A stretch of 64,000 bases of DNA from Owenia fusiformis. Lineage: Eukaryota > Annelida > Polychaeta > Sabellida > Oweniidae. The notes under the pieces are model-generated. The model was not told where the DNA came from. It worked only from the letters and a program-made list of their open reading frames with translations, and did no database searches. The position numbers and the translations under genes were made by a program. This document shows, piece by piece, positions 22,681-34,950 of the stretch (position 1 is the stretch's first letter; every line of letters starts with the position of its first letter). Location: assembly GCA_903813345.2 (NCBI GenBank), contig CAIIXF020000002.1, forward strand, positions 22,954,455 to 23,018,454. The letters run 5' to 3'.

Positions 22681-24240
22681 TCATCCTGTTCATCCTCCAA
22701 TCGTTTTGATGAGTTTAAATGATAAAACATATATTCCTGCATACGTTTTCACTTGTTGAGCACTTGTCGACATTACCATTTACTTATTATTGAGGGGTTT
22801 AACAGGGGTCCACAAAAAATAAAAAATATTAGATTTTGATATTTTTGAAGTTTACAACAGATTATCTACTTATGAATTGGTTTTTGGGAAGGTTATTAGC
22901 ATGACATATTGATTTTATCTGTTTAATTGAAAATAAGATCACCTGTCTGACTATATTTTGCATTTAAAATGATTAAAATTAATTGTTCTATTTAGTTCAC
23001 TTCCTTTTAACATCATCTTGTTTTTTGTTGATCCGCCAATTGTTTTGATATGTTTAAATGATAAAACATATATTCCTACATACGTTTTCACATGTGGAGC
23101 ACTTGTCAACATTACCATTCACTTATTATTGAGGGGTTTGACAGAGGTCGACAAAAAATAAAAATATTAGATTTTGGTATTTTTGAAGTTTACAAAGGAT
23201 TATCTACTCATGAATCGGTTTTTGAGAAGGTTATTAGCATGACCTATTGATTTTATCTGTTTAATTGAAAATAAGATCGTCTGTCTGATAATATTTTGCA
23301 TTCAAAATGATTAGAAATAATTGTTCCATTTTGTTCACTTTCTTTTAACATCATCTTGTTTTTGTTGATCCGCCAATTGTTAAATGATATGTGTAAATGA
23401 TAAAACATATATTATCACATACATTTTCACCTGTTGAGGACTTTACCGTTTACTTATTATTGAGGGGTTTAACAGGGAGGGGTCAACAAAAATGTTAGAT
23501 TTTGATAGTTTTGAAGTTTGCAACAGATTATCTAGCTAGTCATTAATAGGCTTTTGGAAAGTATAACATATTGATTTTATCTCGATGTACATTAGATGTT
23601 CAAGAGACCAATAAACTTATTCATTAATTACTGAGGGGTTTAACAGGGGTTCACAAAAAATATAAAAAATATTAGATTTTGATATTTTTTGAAGTTTTTT
23701 GGAAAGGTTATTAATATTAGTATGCCATATTGATTTTATCTGTTTAATTGAAACTTAGATCGTCTGTTTGACTATATTTTGCATTCAAAATGATAAAAAA
23801 TAATGGTTCCATTTAGTTCACTTTCTTTTAACATCATCTTGTTTTTCGTTGATCTGCCAATTGTTAATGATATGTTTAAATGATAAAACATATATTCCTA
23901 CATACGTTTTCACCCGTTGAGGACCTGTCAACATTACCGTTTACTTATCATTGAGGGGTTTAACAGAGGTCCATGATAATGAAAAATATTAGATATTGAC
24001 ACTTTTGAAGTTAACAACGAATTTTCCACTTATGAATCGGCTTTTGGAAATGTCATTAGATGATATATTGATTTTATCTGTTTAATTGAAAATAATATCT
24101 TCTGTCTGACTATATTTTGCATTCAACATGATTAAAAATAATGGTTCCATTTAGTTCACTTTCTTTGAACACAATCTTGTTTTCGTTGATCTGCAAATTG
24201 TTTCTGCCTATATTCCTACATACGTTTTCACCTGTTGAGC
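22680..24240 (+). repeat. Satellite, ~345-bp units, about four to five copies
   Basis: GTTTAAATGATAAAACATAT recurs near 22705, 23050, 23390 (variant) and 23877, with a truncated copy near 24205. The words TTATTGAGGGGTTTAACAGG and TTGATTTTATCTGTTTAATT recur in step. One unit near 23600-23860 is rearranged. Non-coding. Confidence 0.8.
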
Positions 24241-24835
24241 ACTGATACTGAGCACTGTTTACATTTTTAAACCTTGGAAAAAGCATTTGATCGCATATAA
24301 TATTGCATTTAAATCACAATCTAAGATGATTTAGGAATTTATTCCCACTATTTATAAAAATGAATTTTAACATCAATAAAGCAAATGATATGATGTGGGG
24401 TGAAAAGATAAATAATTTTTGCGATACGGGCTCTACAAGCAAATAACTTTAGTAATAAAAAAGCGTTTACCCTGATTATTTTATTTAGTAGAAAATAGAC
24501 TGTCCCATGAGGCAATGCTAGAACCCAAACTTTCTATTGAAATCAATTAATACCGTCTCGCCCAATATTTTTTTCTCGAATAGGTATTCTGCCATATCCA
24601 GTTCCTGATCATCTAGTATTTGTTTATATTGCCCGCAGAAATGACGTTATTAGAATTATTGCTCAGGTCGATATAGTAACATAAATGCCACATAAACTAG
24701 CACTAATACCCCTAAAACATGCCCTGCAAGGTGGTAATAATAGTAATTGATCCGAGAACTATCCACAAAAATATTCATCTTTTTGAATTAATCTTGAATT
24801 AAATCTTCAATAAATGAAAATCTGAACCACTTTAA
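24241..24835. other. Intergenic, nothing recognised
   Basis: AT-rich sequence without a supportable gene. Confidence 0.4.
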
Positions 24836-24839
24836 GATA

Positions 24840-25445
24840 TTCAAAAAATTCAGTGTGCCTTGTTTATAGTATTCACATACCAGAGATGATCAAAATCGCT
24901 CCACAACTTTTCGAGTTATAGTAAAATACGTTAAAATGGCGGCTATGTTTAAAATGGCCGCCTTCTACCAAAAGTGTCATTAGACAGTGTGCCATGCTCG
25001 AAGTATTCACATACCAAATATGAACAAAATCACTACACTACTTTTCGAGTTACAGCAAAAATCGTAAAATAACAAGTAAATGCCACCATTTTTCAAGATG
25101 GCTGCCATGTGCTTCTTTAATATCTACATTTCTAGCTTTATTAATGTCCTATATAATTTCTTTTTCATTTAAAAGATATTGCTATTACAGTTTTACATAT
25201 TGCACCTAAATTACTGTAAGATCGGCACTAAAATGATCGCTATTTTTAAATGAGTGGCCATTTTGAAAATCAGCTTTCGAGCAGAACTTCTACCCCCATA
25301 GGGTATATGTGTACAAAATATGAACAAAATCCGGCAAACGGTATTTGAGTTATTGCCTGAACGGACATACAGACGAACAGACGGACGGACAGATAGATGG
25401 ACAGAGGCCCGTTCCCTATATCCCTCCGAAGTTCGTTCAATGGGA
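24840..25445 (+). repeat. Repeat ending in an ACGGACGGAC tract
   Basis: Two diverged direct copies of a segment with GTATTCACATACCA..GAACAAAATC..CTACACTACTTTTCGAGTTA (near 24870 and 25000) and a third partial one near 25310. They are followed by an ACGAACAGACGGACGGACAG tract and CCTATATCCCTCCGAAG. This organisation is common in dispersed repeats of marine invertebrates (general knowledge). Confidence 0.55.
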
Positions 25446-26740
25446 TAACTATTTAAAATAAATTGTTAGGACATGATACTAAGCTTATAAAGTAAAAGTT
25501 TGATTAGTTACACCAATCATTGTGATTTTAGAGCCCATTGTTATCTCATTTTTCAGTTTAAATTGTATAAATCTTCTTGCTGTCAACGTATTTATAATAG
25601 TCTACACTTATTTAATGCCTGTTTATAATGATACCGACATTACTGTAATATTGAAATCATATAAGTAATAAAGATCCCCAAGTGGAGGTCAATGTCCCCT
25701 CCCCCCATTTGTGACATGGCGTTATACGAATTAGGTTGAACACATCAAGATGAAACCTGTTTTCATGATTTATAAACCTCAATGATGTAATTTAATCATA
25801 ACAATGTACTAGCTTTTCATCTAAGAACTATCCGGAAAAATATTTAATATTTGTAAAATAGACCCCTGCTGAAATCGTTCATAAATGAAGTTCTGTAACT
25901 TTATATGGTGCTCAAAAATTCATAAATGGTCAATGCTATAATCCTAACTAAGAAAAGCAAATTAAAAACATTAGGCTGTAACAATAAGCTTTAAAAAAAT
26001 TATCAAATGTTTGATGAGTTATACCCCCCACTGTGAACATGGATTCCATTTTGATCTAATTTTCAGCTGAAATTTTACATTATGCTCTTGATATATAATA
26101 ATTCATGCTTTTTGTACTAATTTATTATCTATTCACAAGAAATCTTTTAAAACGATCATTTCTTTAAAAAATGGACCCCTGCTTAAATCTCAAATAAATG
26201 ATAAACGGTAATGTTGTGTGATCCTCAACAAGCAATACCATATTCAGTGATATTAAATCTATCAATATAATCTGTAAAAATGATTGGAACTTGAACAGGA
26301 GGTAATTTTCAAATATTTGTCAATTCCTTTATCACTATTACATATGAATTGAAATATTTTAGTGAGGATGAGAATAAGAGTTTTTTTTATCATTTTTATT
26401 ATCAATTTGTCACAGGACTTTGAAAAACAATTCTACTTATTAGGTGTGTCGCTCATTTATTTATCTTGATATACACTTTTATTATAGTGGCACTTTTTGT
26501 ATGAAAAGGTGTATCGAGTTTATATACACACCAACACCCAAACCGAGTCACACTGAAAACTTGATTTTACTTGAAGTAAAACATTACTTCATTTTCTTCG
26601 TCCTTGACTGCATTTTACACTTCCTCTGACCTCTTAATTTCCTTTTAATCTTGGTAATAGTGTAATTGTTTATATACATGTAGTTGTAGTAGTGAAGTAG
26701 TAGTATTTGTTTATTAGAGTCTCATGGACATCAAGCCGTT
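25446..26740. other. Intergenic, nothing recognised
   Basis: AT-rich. Short frames lack any support. Confidence 0.4.
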
Positions 26741-26915
26741 GCCGGTGTGAAAGAAATGATGGTCCCCCAGGGATTATGGTCCCCTTTCTTAACGGCCCTT
26801 ACTGGCCCTGATTGCGTATACGATAATGAGGGAAAGAGTTGTATTGAGGTCACCATATAAATCAATGGAGAGTAGGACCATAATTTGATAGAACCTCCTA
26901 CCCTTTTACACCGGC
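26741..26915 (+). mobile_element. GCCGGTGTGAAAG...CTTTTACACCGGC element, copy 1
   Basis: A 175-bp unit with inverted ends GCCGGTGTGAAAG and CTTTTACACCGGC. Its reverse complement, strongly similar over the whole length, is at 29754-29918. Either these are two independent insertions, or they are the long arms of one ~3.2-kb element. Confidence 0.65.
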
Positions 26916-27348
26916 TTAGGAGAGACTATAAAATTTATTACATTAAAATTCATTTTTAAAATGGTATATAAAATATAAATCAGTTTATCCATATTAAAAT
27001 ATTAATGTTCTTTTGTGTTTCATTATATTAATCAATGCATTGGCTAAAGTCCTATGTAGGTTGGAGTTCATAATGAGAGCATATTGAACAAGATTATTGC
27101 ACTGATTAAAGTCACTATATAACATATTCATTTTGTTTATAAGTTCTTGCCTTTGTTGTTCATACATATTGCAAGATAAAAGAATGTGTCTTTCATCTTC
27201 AATTGAGCCTGTCCCACATGTACAAAGTCTGTTATCAATGGGAGTTGGTGGTCTACAGTATCTGCCAGTCTCTATATGGATTTTCAGTGTCCCTGATCTA
27301 AGCTGTGTGATCTATATTAGAGGAGTGCTTTAGTTCAAGAATAATGTA

Positions 27349-28688
27349 CAGGGTGGGCCAAAAAACAATACCCAACTTTAAATCAGGATAAAAATAGTTA
27401 CGTTCAATATGGCACATTGACTATAAGATATCATTTTAAAGGTAATACATTTTCAAACAATTTGGTATATAACGCTATGTCATGAATCAATAGTTAAAGT
27501 ATATTATCCTACTTATTTGGGGGGGGGGCTGGGCTGCTATTTAAAGTCTCTAGATTTTAGGGAGAAAACAGTAAATCTGTGGAATTATGTAAACTTTTTA
27601 TTTATAGAATATCATTTTGTCAGGTCTCTAGATTTTAGGGAGAAAACAGTAAATCTTTGGAATTATGTAAACTTTTATTTATAGAATATCATTTCTTAGG
27701 TGAATACATGCTTGTATATTTGCACCAATTGTGACTAAACTTATTGTCTATGAGTTTTAGTGTTGTTTACTATCAACAACATGGTGTTCTGGTCCTTGAT
27801 TGTGATATTGGTTCTCGATTGGAGGGGGGGGGGGATGTTAGACATTGTTTCTTTTCACGTTAGATCATGGTTTTGGGATATATAGGGTCTACTTTTGTTA
27901 TGACAGATTTACACTTACAGTTTGCTTTTCTTGTTGGGTTTCTTAAAAGTTTTCAGTCACCCTTCCCTTTGGTATTTGTGCTTATATATCAATAAGTACC
28001 AAAAAGAGGTCTGTTATACACATATTTGGCGAGGATTTGATTTTTCAACAAGACAGTGCTTCTTTCCAAAGATCAAAGGAGACCTTAGAATTTCTTCACG
28101 AACAATGTGTCAATTTGATGGATCCAGATGTTTGGCAGCCCATCAGCCCCAATGCTAATGTGGTGGATGTAATGATATACGTGTAATGTGTGAACAATCA
28201 CCGGGATTGTTATTTGATAAACGTTTCGTCCAGTACCTACATCCGGGATATAAGAGTGAGAATAAACGCCATTACAAATGAACCCAAAGTTTTATGTCTG
28301 TTGTTATTAAACCAAATGATCAGTTCGCAGTGGATTACCATACATGCAGCCATCGGAAATGGTGTACAATCACAAGCATCCAATAATGATGCAATGGTGC
28401 AAATATACAAGCGTGTATTCACCTAAAATGATTTTCTATAAATAAAAAGTTTACATAATTCCACAGATTTGCTGTTTTCTCCCTAAAATCTAGAGACCTT
28501 AAATAGCAATCTGGTCTTTCAAATAAGTATAATAAACCTTAACTATTGATTTTATGACAAAGTGAAATATACCAAATTGTTTGAAAATATTTAACCTTCA
28601 AAATGATGTATAAGGCAACGTACCAAATTGAACGTAACTGTTTTTATCCTGAGTTGAAGATTGGGTATTGTTTTTTTGGCCCACCCTG
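27349..28688 (+). mobile_element. Dead Tc1/mariner-like element, 1.34 kb, ~260-bp inverted arms
   Basis: Both ends read CAGGGTGGGCCAAAAAA(A)CAATACC and are flanked by TA. The arms (27349-27620 and 28425-28688) pair over about 260 bp. A ~75-bp piece of the left arm is repeated at 27620-27695. The length suits a mariner, and a transposase relic lies inside. Confidence 0.75.
28019..28175 (+). pseudogene. Mariner-like transposase fragment
   Basis: One frame reads IFGEDLIFQQDSASFQRS and, 30 codons on, WQPISPNANVVDV. This matches the mariner pattern of FQQD.A (second catalytic Asp) followed by W...SPD.N..D. The third acidic position is lost (SPNAN for SPDLN), and frames change on both sides, so it is inactive. 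Family-level call by motif only. Confidence 0.55.
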
Positions 28689-29753
28689 TATTTTCATTAC
28701 TTAATTCATTTTCATTTTCAAATAACTTAAAAAATGTTTAAAAAGATTTTTTTTAATCGTTGTTTCACTAAAATAGTCAGAAATATTTTGGAATACTGTG
28801 AGTATATTTTAGGAGATAGGGTTATTTCATAATTCATCAAAAGAGAAAAGGCATCTCTAAATAAATAATAATCATACATCAACAAAAGCATGAAGTAATT
28901 TGTATTTATATAACGAAATAATTTATTCTTTCTATCATGATAAATATGTTATTACATACAACAGAGACTTGTTCATATTCAGTCATTATTTCATAAATTA
29001 GCAGTGTAGGAACATGAGGAAGCTATATACAATGTTTGAATTTATAATTAAGTTTTACATCATGCTAATGTAAGACATATAGCAGTTAAACACTGTACAA
29101 TTGTGCAGCAATATTAATGTTTGCATATTTTAAATAATACCACAGGCTGCACTTGTGTTGCCAGTTTATGTTATATTTAAAGGTTCTGTCATTTAAAGGT
29201 TGTGTTTAAAGTTTATTTTAAAAAGGGAAGATGTAATGATTAGCAATGATCGATCCCTAAGTAGAAAAAACATTGACAGGTCTGGACTTCCTGAGTGAGG
29301 CATCTGGGAAACTGCATGGCTTAAAAAATAAAAGTTCTAAATCTGTAAATCAAGTTTGTCACTTACTGACTCTATATAGACAAACATTACACACCCCCTG
29401 CCATAAATTTGGCAACCGCCTTTTTATATTTCACAATTAAAAAAAGATAATCAAATCCATCATAAACTATAATATTGCAATAGATAAACAAAAAAGATCC
29501 AGACATTAAAGTTCAAACTTGAACATGCTTCCAAGTGAAGACTTCCAGATGCCAAACTTATGGACAGGAGTGTAAACTTATGGGTTTCTGAAATGGTGTA
29601 ATAAAGGAACGGATTTAAATTACACACTTAAACACGCAATTAAAATAAGCCTTCCCGTTCAAAAATCTATATACAAGGCCAGGATACAAGGCTAATTAGA
29701 AGTCATTTATGTTCCAAGTTGAGATGTATCACATTGAAATAGTGCCGGTGTAA
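28689..29753. other. Intergenic, nothing recognised
   Basis: AT-rich, no exon supported. Confidence 0.4.
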
Positions 29754-29918
29754 AAGGGTAGGAGGTCCTATCAAATTATGGTCCTACTCTCCATTGATTT
29801 ATATGGTGACCGAAATACAACTCTTTCCCTCATTATCTTATACACAATCAGGGCCAGTAAGGGCCGTTAAGAAAGGGGACCTTAATCCCCGGGGGACCAT
29901 CATTTCTTTCACACCGGC
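29754..29918 (-). mobile_element. GCCGGTG...CACCGGC element, copy 2 (inverted)
   Basis: Reverse complement of 26741-26915 with a few substitutions and a ten-base length difference. Confidence 0.65.
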
Positions 29919-30332
29919 GCAATGATATATATTTATAAACAAAGTGATTGAACTATGAATTATGTGATGCAAACAGGTATTCTGAGTTATATATTTGCAA
30001 GAATAAAGTAAGACTAAGTGAAATTAATGATACACATATATATCTTGACTATCATAAATTTAATGATTATAGAAAATTATGAAGCCAGGGATTGTATCAG
30101 TATATCAAAATATACCAAGGCGCAAAATAACTACACTTGGAAGAAAAGAGTAGAGTGTAGTGCAATTGTACTGTCTAATTGGCTTACGTATCACTGATTT
30201 TCTGGTTTTACATACAGCTCTCCAAGCAAACGTTACTTTATTTTTATGGATAAGGGGGTCAACTGTATATGTGATTTATTTCATGATCAGTCTGTACATT
30301 GGTGTTTTGATATTATCCCTTTAAAGTTAAGC

Positions 30333-30365
30333 TATATAATACGTGTACTCGCAGTGCATCTCAGT
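30333..30365 (+). promoter_or_regulatory. Core promoter of the PAN-domain gene: TATA box and initiator
   Basis: TATATAAT at 30333-30340 lies about 30 bases upstream of TCAGTTGT at 30361-30368, a classic TCAGT-type initiator. The ATG follows at 30401 after a CAACAACAA-rich leader. Spacing and both elements are as expected for a metazoan TATA promoter. Confidence 0.65.
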
Positions 30366-30400
30366 TGTACAACGACAACAACGTCAACAACAACAACATC

Positions 30401-30464
30401 ATGAACATGATTTTGCCGGCTCTTGCAGTGCTCTTGCTTTGTGTGGCACAAAGCAATGCTCAAT
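30401..30464 (+). CDS. PAN-domain secreted protein, exon 1: signal peptide
   Basis: Codes for 21 residues (MNMILPALAVLLLCVAQSNA then Q), a typical signal peptide with an A-x-A-like cleavage region (SNA|Q). It ends with one base (T) before the consensus donor GTAAGT. That T joins the first two bases of exon 2 to make Tyr. A second in-frame ATG lies two codons downstream; I take the first. The spliced product would be about 183 residues, secreted, with two PAN/apple domains. Confidence 0.8.
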
Positions 30465-30872
30465 GTAAGTACATTATTTAATTCCTACAATTTACATGTT
30501 TATACGCTAATAGGGTTTGGAAAAATTTCCTTTATTTTTTCTACTTAAGGTTTTATATAGAATAAAATAATTAGAGAAATGTTGCGATAGGAAAGCACAA
30601 TCAAGTCCCCTTAGACTTTTTTTTGCATGTTGAGCCGTAACATTTAGAATTCACCTATCACCTATTCAACTCGATTGCCGCGATCGATCCCAATTGTGTT
30701 AAATTATGACAATTGCAATTGGTTGTTCTGTTTGATTTTCTCAATATATCGCCAATACTATACCCAAGTTGGTCTCAAGACATATCTCAGTTATTAGTAA
30801 GATATTGTATAAGCAATTATAATGGGACATCATTGATTGTCCGGGAGAGAAAATTATTTTATTTAAGTGTCA

Positions 30873-31484
30873 TGGGGGTCATTAACAGAACTTTCGCAAA
30901 GTTACCAATTCGTAATTCGTAACTTTATGAAATTCGTAAATATTTAAAAAGTTACGAATGATTTACGAATTCATAAAGTTACGAATCGGCCATTAACAGA
31001 ACACTTTCGTAAGTCATTCATAGGTTTTATCGTTCGTAAACGAATTTCAAATTGTGACGTCATCTTATATCATTATTTAGCACAAATAAAAATATGATGT
31101 CATTTGATATCATTGCGCGCTGTGATCAAACCTGTCTCCGCGATTTCAAAGATTCCCAGCTCAGGAACATATTTGCTTATCATGTAAGAATAGGTAGATA
31201 TTTTAGCTTGAAACTCAGCATGCGTATAGAGAACAATTTCTTTTTGCCAACCTGTATACCTTACATAAGAATTGGATGAGAAATGTGCCATTCGCAAAGT
31301 TATGAAAGGGTCTGAGGTGCTATTAAAGTTACGAACGAAAGCATACGTGACGTCATTTTTTCGTAACTTTGCGAATCGTTCGTAACTTTACGAAAGTTCT
31401 GTTAATGCACATTTACCAAATTCGTAAACTTAACAATTGACTTGCGAATTCGTAACTTTACGAAAGTTCTGTTAATGACCCCCA
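30873..31484. mobile_element. Foldback MITE in intron 1 (TGGGGGTCATTAACAGAAC ends)
   Basis: Ends TGGGGGTCATTAACAGAACT and AGTTCTGTTAATGACCCCCA are perfect inverted repeats. The interior is full of TTCGTAACTTT and its complement. Confidence 0.75.
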
Positions 31485-31904
31485 GGTTAATAAATAGTAC
31501 ACTAAAGTTTCGTCAAATAACAATAACCCAGGCATATCTAAATGTATTATGGATACTGTGAACCAGTACGTATTGAATGCATTCTTGGTATTAAATAAAT
31601 TATGATCTTTTTAATACAAATGGCTCCGTATGACAGTTTTTATTTCAAGGATCTAAATTAATAATTCACATGATTTATACCATTTATACATGTACGTAGA
31701 TGTTTGAAAAATTCTTCCGAAATGATATTTATTTTTATTGAGAGTTTATGTAGAAAAATGATTATCAATTAGGAGTTTTAATATTCAATTAATTTCTGCA
31801 ACGTTTAGGCAAAGAGTGAGACATGTTTTATATGTCTGGTTTAGGGGACGGCAGCATGCAAAGATGTATCTCCTTGGAATGATTAACTTAATTATCTATT
31901 TCAG

Positions 31905-32024
31905 ATTTCTGGGTTAACATGCCGAGCAACACCTGCATTAAAGATCATAACGATAAAACTTTTTCCTCAGTCCCAGATAGACAGGCCTGTAGGCAGAAAT
32001 GTGAAGATGAAACAACATTCACAT
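31905..32024 (+). CDS. PAN-domain protein, exon 2: first half of PAN domain 1
   Basis: Acceptor CTATTTCAG, 120 bases, donor T|GTATGT. It codes for YFWVNMPSNTC, then SSVPDRQACRQKC and ends ..TFT plus one base. The Cys spacing (C..C...C) is the first half of a PAN/apple fold. The T left at the end plus GT from exon 3 restores the conserved Cys in front of RSIDY. Read-through past the donor meets a stop 24 codons later, at the TGA near 32093, so splicing is needed. Confidence 0.75.
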
Positions 32025-32111
32025 GTATGTCATACTATCAATTCTTCAGTAAAAATGCTCAATTTTGTAATGATACTGAATATTCAATCATTTGAAGTTA
32101 ACAAACAACTC

Positions 32112-32727
32112 CAAGTCCCGTCCCCCCTGCTGCAGCTAAAAACCTTAATAGATGGTACCTAGTGTGATATACCCTTGGAAAGATCATCCGAAGTTATGTT
32201 AACTCACCAACTGTCCAGGCTGAACTGTCAAGTATTTTGAATGAAATTCACCTATATTTTTATGATGTCCTTTATGTAGTTACAGTACCCTCCATAAGCA
32301 GCTTTCATTGCGTCAAAATGAGAAGGATATGACCTCAGAAATATGTCAAAAAGTTAATCTTTTTCGCATTCAACTTGAAACAAAAAGGTTTTCACCATTT
32401 TTCCATTCACCTCTATTTTCTACACATCTAACCCCCGGGATCTAACCCTATCCAGAAATTCCTTGAATTCATTACCATATGCATATGCAGTCATCTTTAG
32501 GTCCTTTGACTTTTCTTATACCCGATTCTTAAAATCCTGCCAAATTGCCATGTTTCTTGGCCTATGGTCACCTCAATTGATATAATGTAAAACTTTGTGA
32601 GATTGATTGACATGTGTCAGATATATGCATATCAACGTAACTTTGGAAGACCTTTCCTATGATATATCACACTTGGTACCATATAACTTGGTCTTGGCTG
32701 TAGAAGGGGGGGGGGGGGCGGGACTTA
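32112..32727. mobile_element. Foldback element in intron 2
   Basis: The left arm CAAGTCCCGTCCCCCC..GGTACCTAGTGTGATATA pairs with the right arm TATATCACACTTGGTACC..GGGGGCGGGACTT. The arms are about 90 bp and diverged, with a G tract at 32703. Confidence 0.6.
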
Positions 32728-33831
32728 TTTGACACCCTGCATATTCTAACGTATAGACGTCTTTATAAAAATATCACACTTATGGACGTATAGAGCTGCG
32801 CATGATGATTTAATCAAACGCTTCATAAGTTAAACGTTTTACAGGAATAATAAACATGCTAAGTTGATTATTGCAATTGATGAATACACAAAACTATCAG
32901 ATGGTTATGACAAGTATTTGGCTTGTTTATTTTTCGAGCTAACTGTGAGAATTGTAATATTTGAACAAGTTTGAGTTCGGCATATTCTAAAAGGTGTACT
33001 GGTTCCAGTTTAGTGGCCTCTTTGGCCCTAATCCATTGTTTAGTCACTATGTGATTGAATTGACTAAAAGGTGGACTTATGTTGCGGCAACTGTTCAGAT
33101 ATTTTGAAAGAAGAACGACTAAAAAGTGCTCCCGAAATGCAGTATAAAGGGTTAATCAAAATGATGGTACTGAGTGATTTAACCTGCCATACCATCCATA
33201 CAATAATTATGATCTACTCTAACATTTCTTCAATTTGAGTATAGCATACTTTGAAAAGATCAGAAAACTATTGCTAAATCCAACAAAAGGCAGCAATTTT
33301 GAGTATAAACGTCCAAAATTTCAAACAGTAATATCAATTACTTTGGTTGAAACTTAAAAACGTTTTTGCGAGATATCTTTAAAGCGGCAGCGATCTTTTT
33401 TACATAAAACTTTTCACCAATATACATCTTGCGGCCTCACATGAAAAAATCTGTCTACACTACATCTGGCTACACTACATCCCTATCGAAGTTCTTTAAA
33501 TAGATTTGTTATAAGTTGGTAAAAAATGCTTGAGGTCATTTTTTAGTCAAAATACGTGCAGAAAATTTAAAATGTGACTCCCCTACCCTATGGAGTATCA
33601 AGGGCTAAGTCTATTGTTCATGTTGTTAAGTAATTTCCCAGGGAATGTCGAAAATACGACCCAATCAAGAGTCCAGTCCACAGAACCCAGTCCACTTTTT
33701 AAAACATGCCTTTGATTTCAAGCATTGTAAAATATGATCTATAGTTAATTTTTCCACCTAAAAGTATATTTACATGTACAGGAATGAAATAAGCACATTA
33801 CCAAATATCGATCGAGTTTTATTACATTTAG

Positions 33832-33951
33832 GTAGGTCCATAGATTACGCAACAAGTACTGGCCAATGCCACCTTTCTGTCTCATATACTGGGAACGTGC
33901 AAATAGACGCCCCATGTGATCCTGTCTTTCAGTATTCCGAGAGACGAGAAC
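33832..33951 (+). CDS. PAN-domain protein, exon 3: second half of PAN domain 1
   Basis: Acceptor ATTACATTTAG, 120 bases, donor C|GTAAGT. The joined frame reads C-RSIDYATSTGQCHLSVSY, a textbook PAN/apple signature (F.CRS..Y....C.LS), and ends with DAPCDPVFQYSERRE. One base (C) carries over. It has the same length and phases as exon 2 (120 bp, phase 1 both sides), which fits exon-level symmetry of the domain. Confidence 0.75.
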
Positions 33952-33997
33952 GTAAGTTTTTCAATTTTATCCTATGAAAGCAAAACACCGATGTCTA

Positions 33998-34950
33998 CAG
34001 GGTGTACCCAAAAGTATATCAAGAGCACAGATAAACAAATCAATATTTTCAGACATGTTTTGCATGGTCACGTAGCTAAAACATGAAAGTTTTCTCCCCA
34101 ATACACCATTTTATTTCAGTCTTGTCTTTTTGATGCTTTAACCCTTTACATTTTACACCACATAATCGATGCTACCTCATATTTCGATGACAGCCTGTAT
34201 CCTTACTGCTACAGTAACATTGTTCATCACATTTGATAATAATTCCGGTGGAATGTTTTGGATTTCTCTTTGGATGTTGCCCTTAAGCTTAAGTTGGTAT
34301 AGGTCTTTTTGCTTGGAATGAGCATTAAAACATACCTTCAAATAGCCACAGAGAAAGAGGATTGAGGATGACGATGACAGAACAAAGACAGATAATTAGG
34401 TCAATTATCAGCAAATAATTCAGGGGTTACCTTCCAGAGTTAGACAGGCTAGCCTGGAGACCAAATTATATCCAAATGAAAACACAGTGGTCTAAAATTG
34501 ATACACACGACAAAAGCTACACTAGAAACCCAACCAATGCAGTTTTTGAACCTCTGACTTCTCTGTATAAGGGGGCTATAAGACATTGTGAGGGCCTCCC
34601 TAGTCGCCATATTTGACGGCCTATACTTTTTTCTCTGAGGCTATTTGAAGGACCATTTTTATGCTAAACCCAAGCTAAGAGACCCAGAACAACTTAAGAC
34701 CAGCATCCGAACAGAAATCAAAACATTCCACCAGGAATATCAAATGTGATGGACAATATGTAGTAGTAAAGATGCAGACTGTCATCGAAATATGAGGTTA
34801 CATTGAATATGTGGTGTAAAAGGTAACGGGTTAAAGTATCAAAAAGGCAAAACTCAATTAAAAACTGTGTATAGGGGAAAAAACTTTCATCTTTTATCTA
34901 CAAGATCAGTGCAAAGTGTCTGAAAATATTGATTGGTTTGTCTATGGTAT
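33998..34950. mobile_element. Foldback element in intron 3, ~340-bp arms
   Basis: Begins CAGGGTGTACCCAAAAGTAT after TA. The two halves pair over roughly 340 bp, for example CCTCATATTTCGATGACAG against CTGTCATCGAAATATGAGG. The right terminus is eroded. No transposase. Confidence 0.65.

Noticed and set aside
22680-24240. CRISPR-like array
   Set aside because: Units are ~345 bp and diverged along their whole length, with no short direct repeats separated by unique spacers; it is a eukaryotic satellite.
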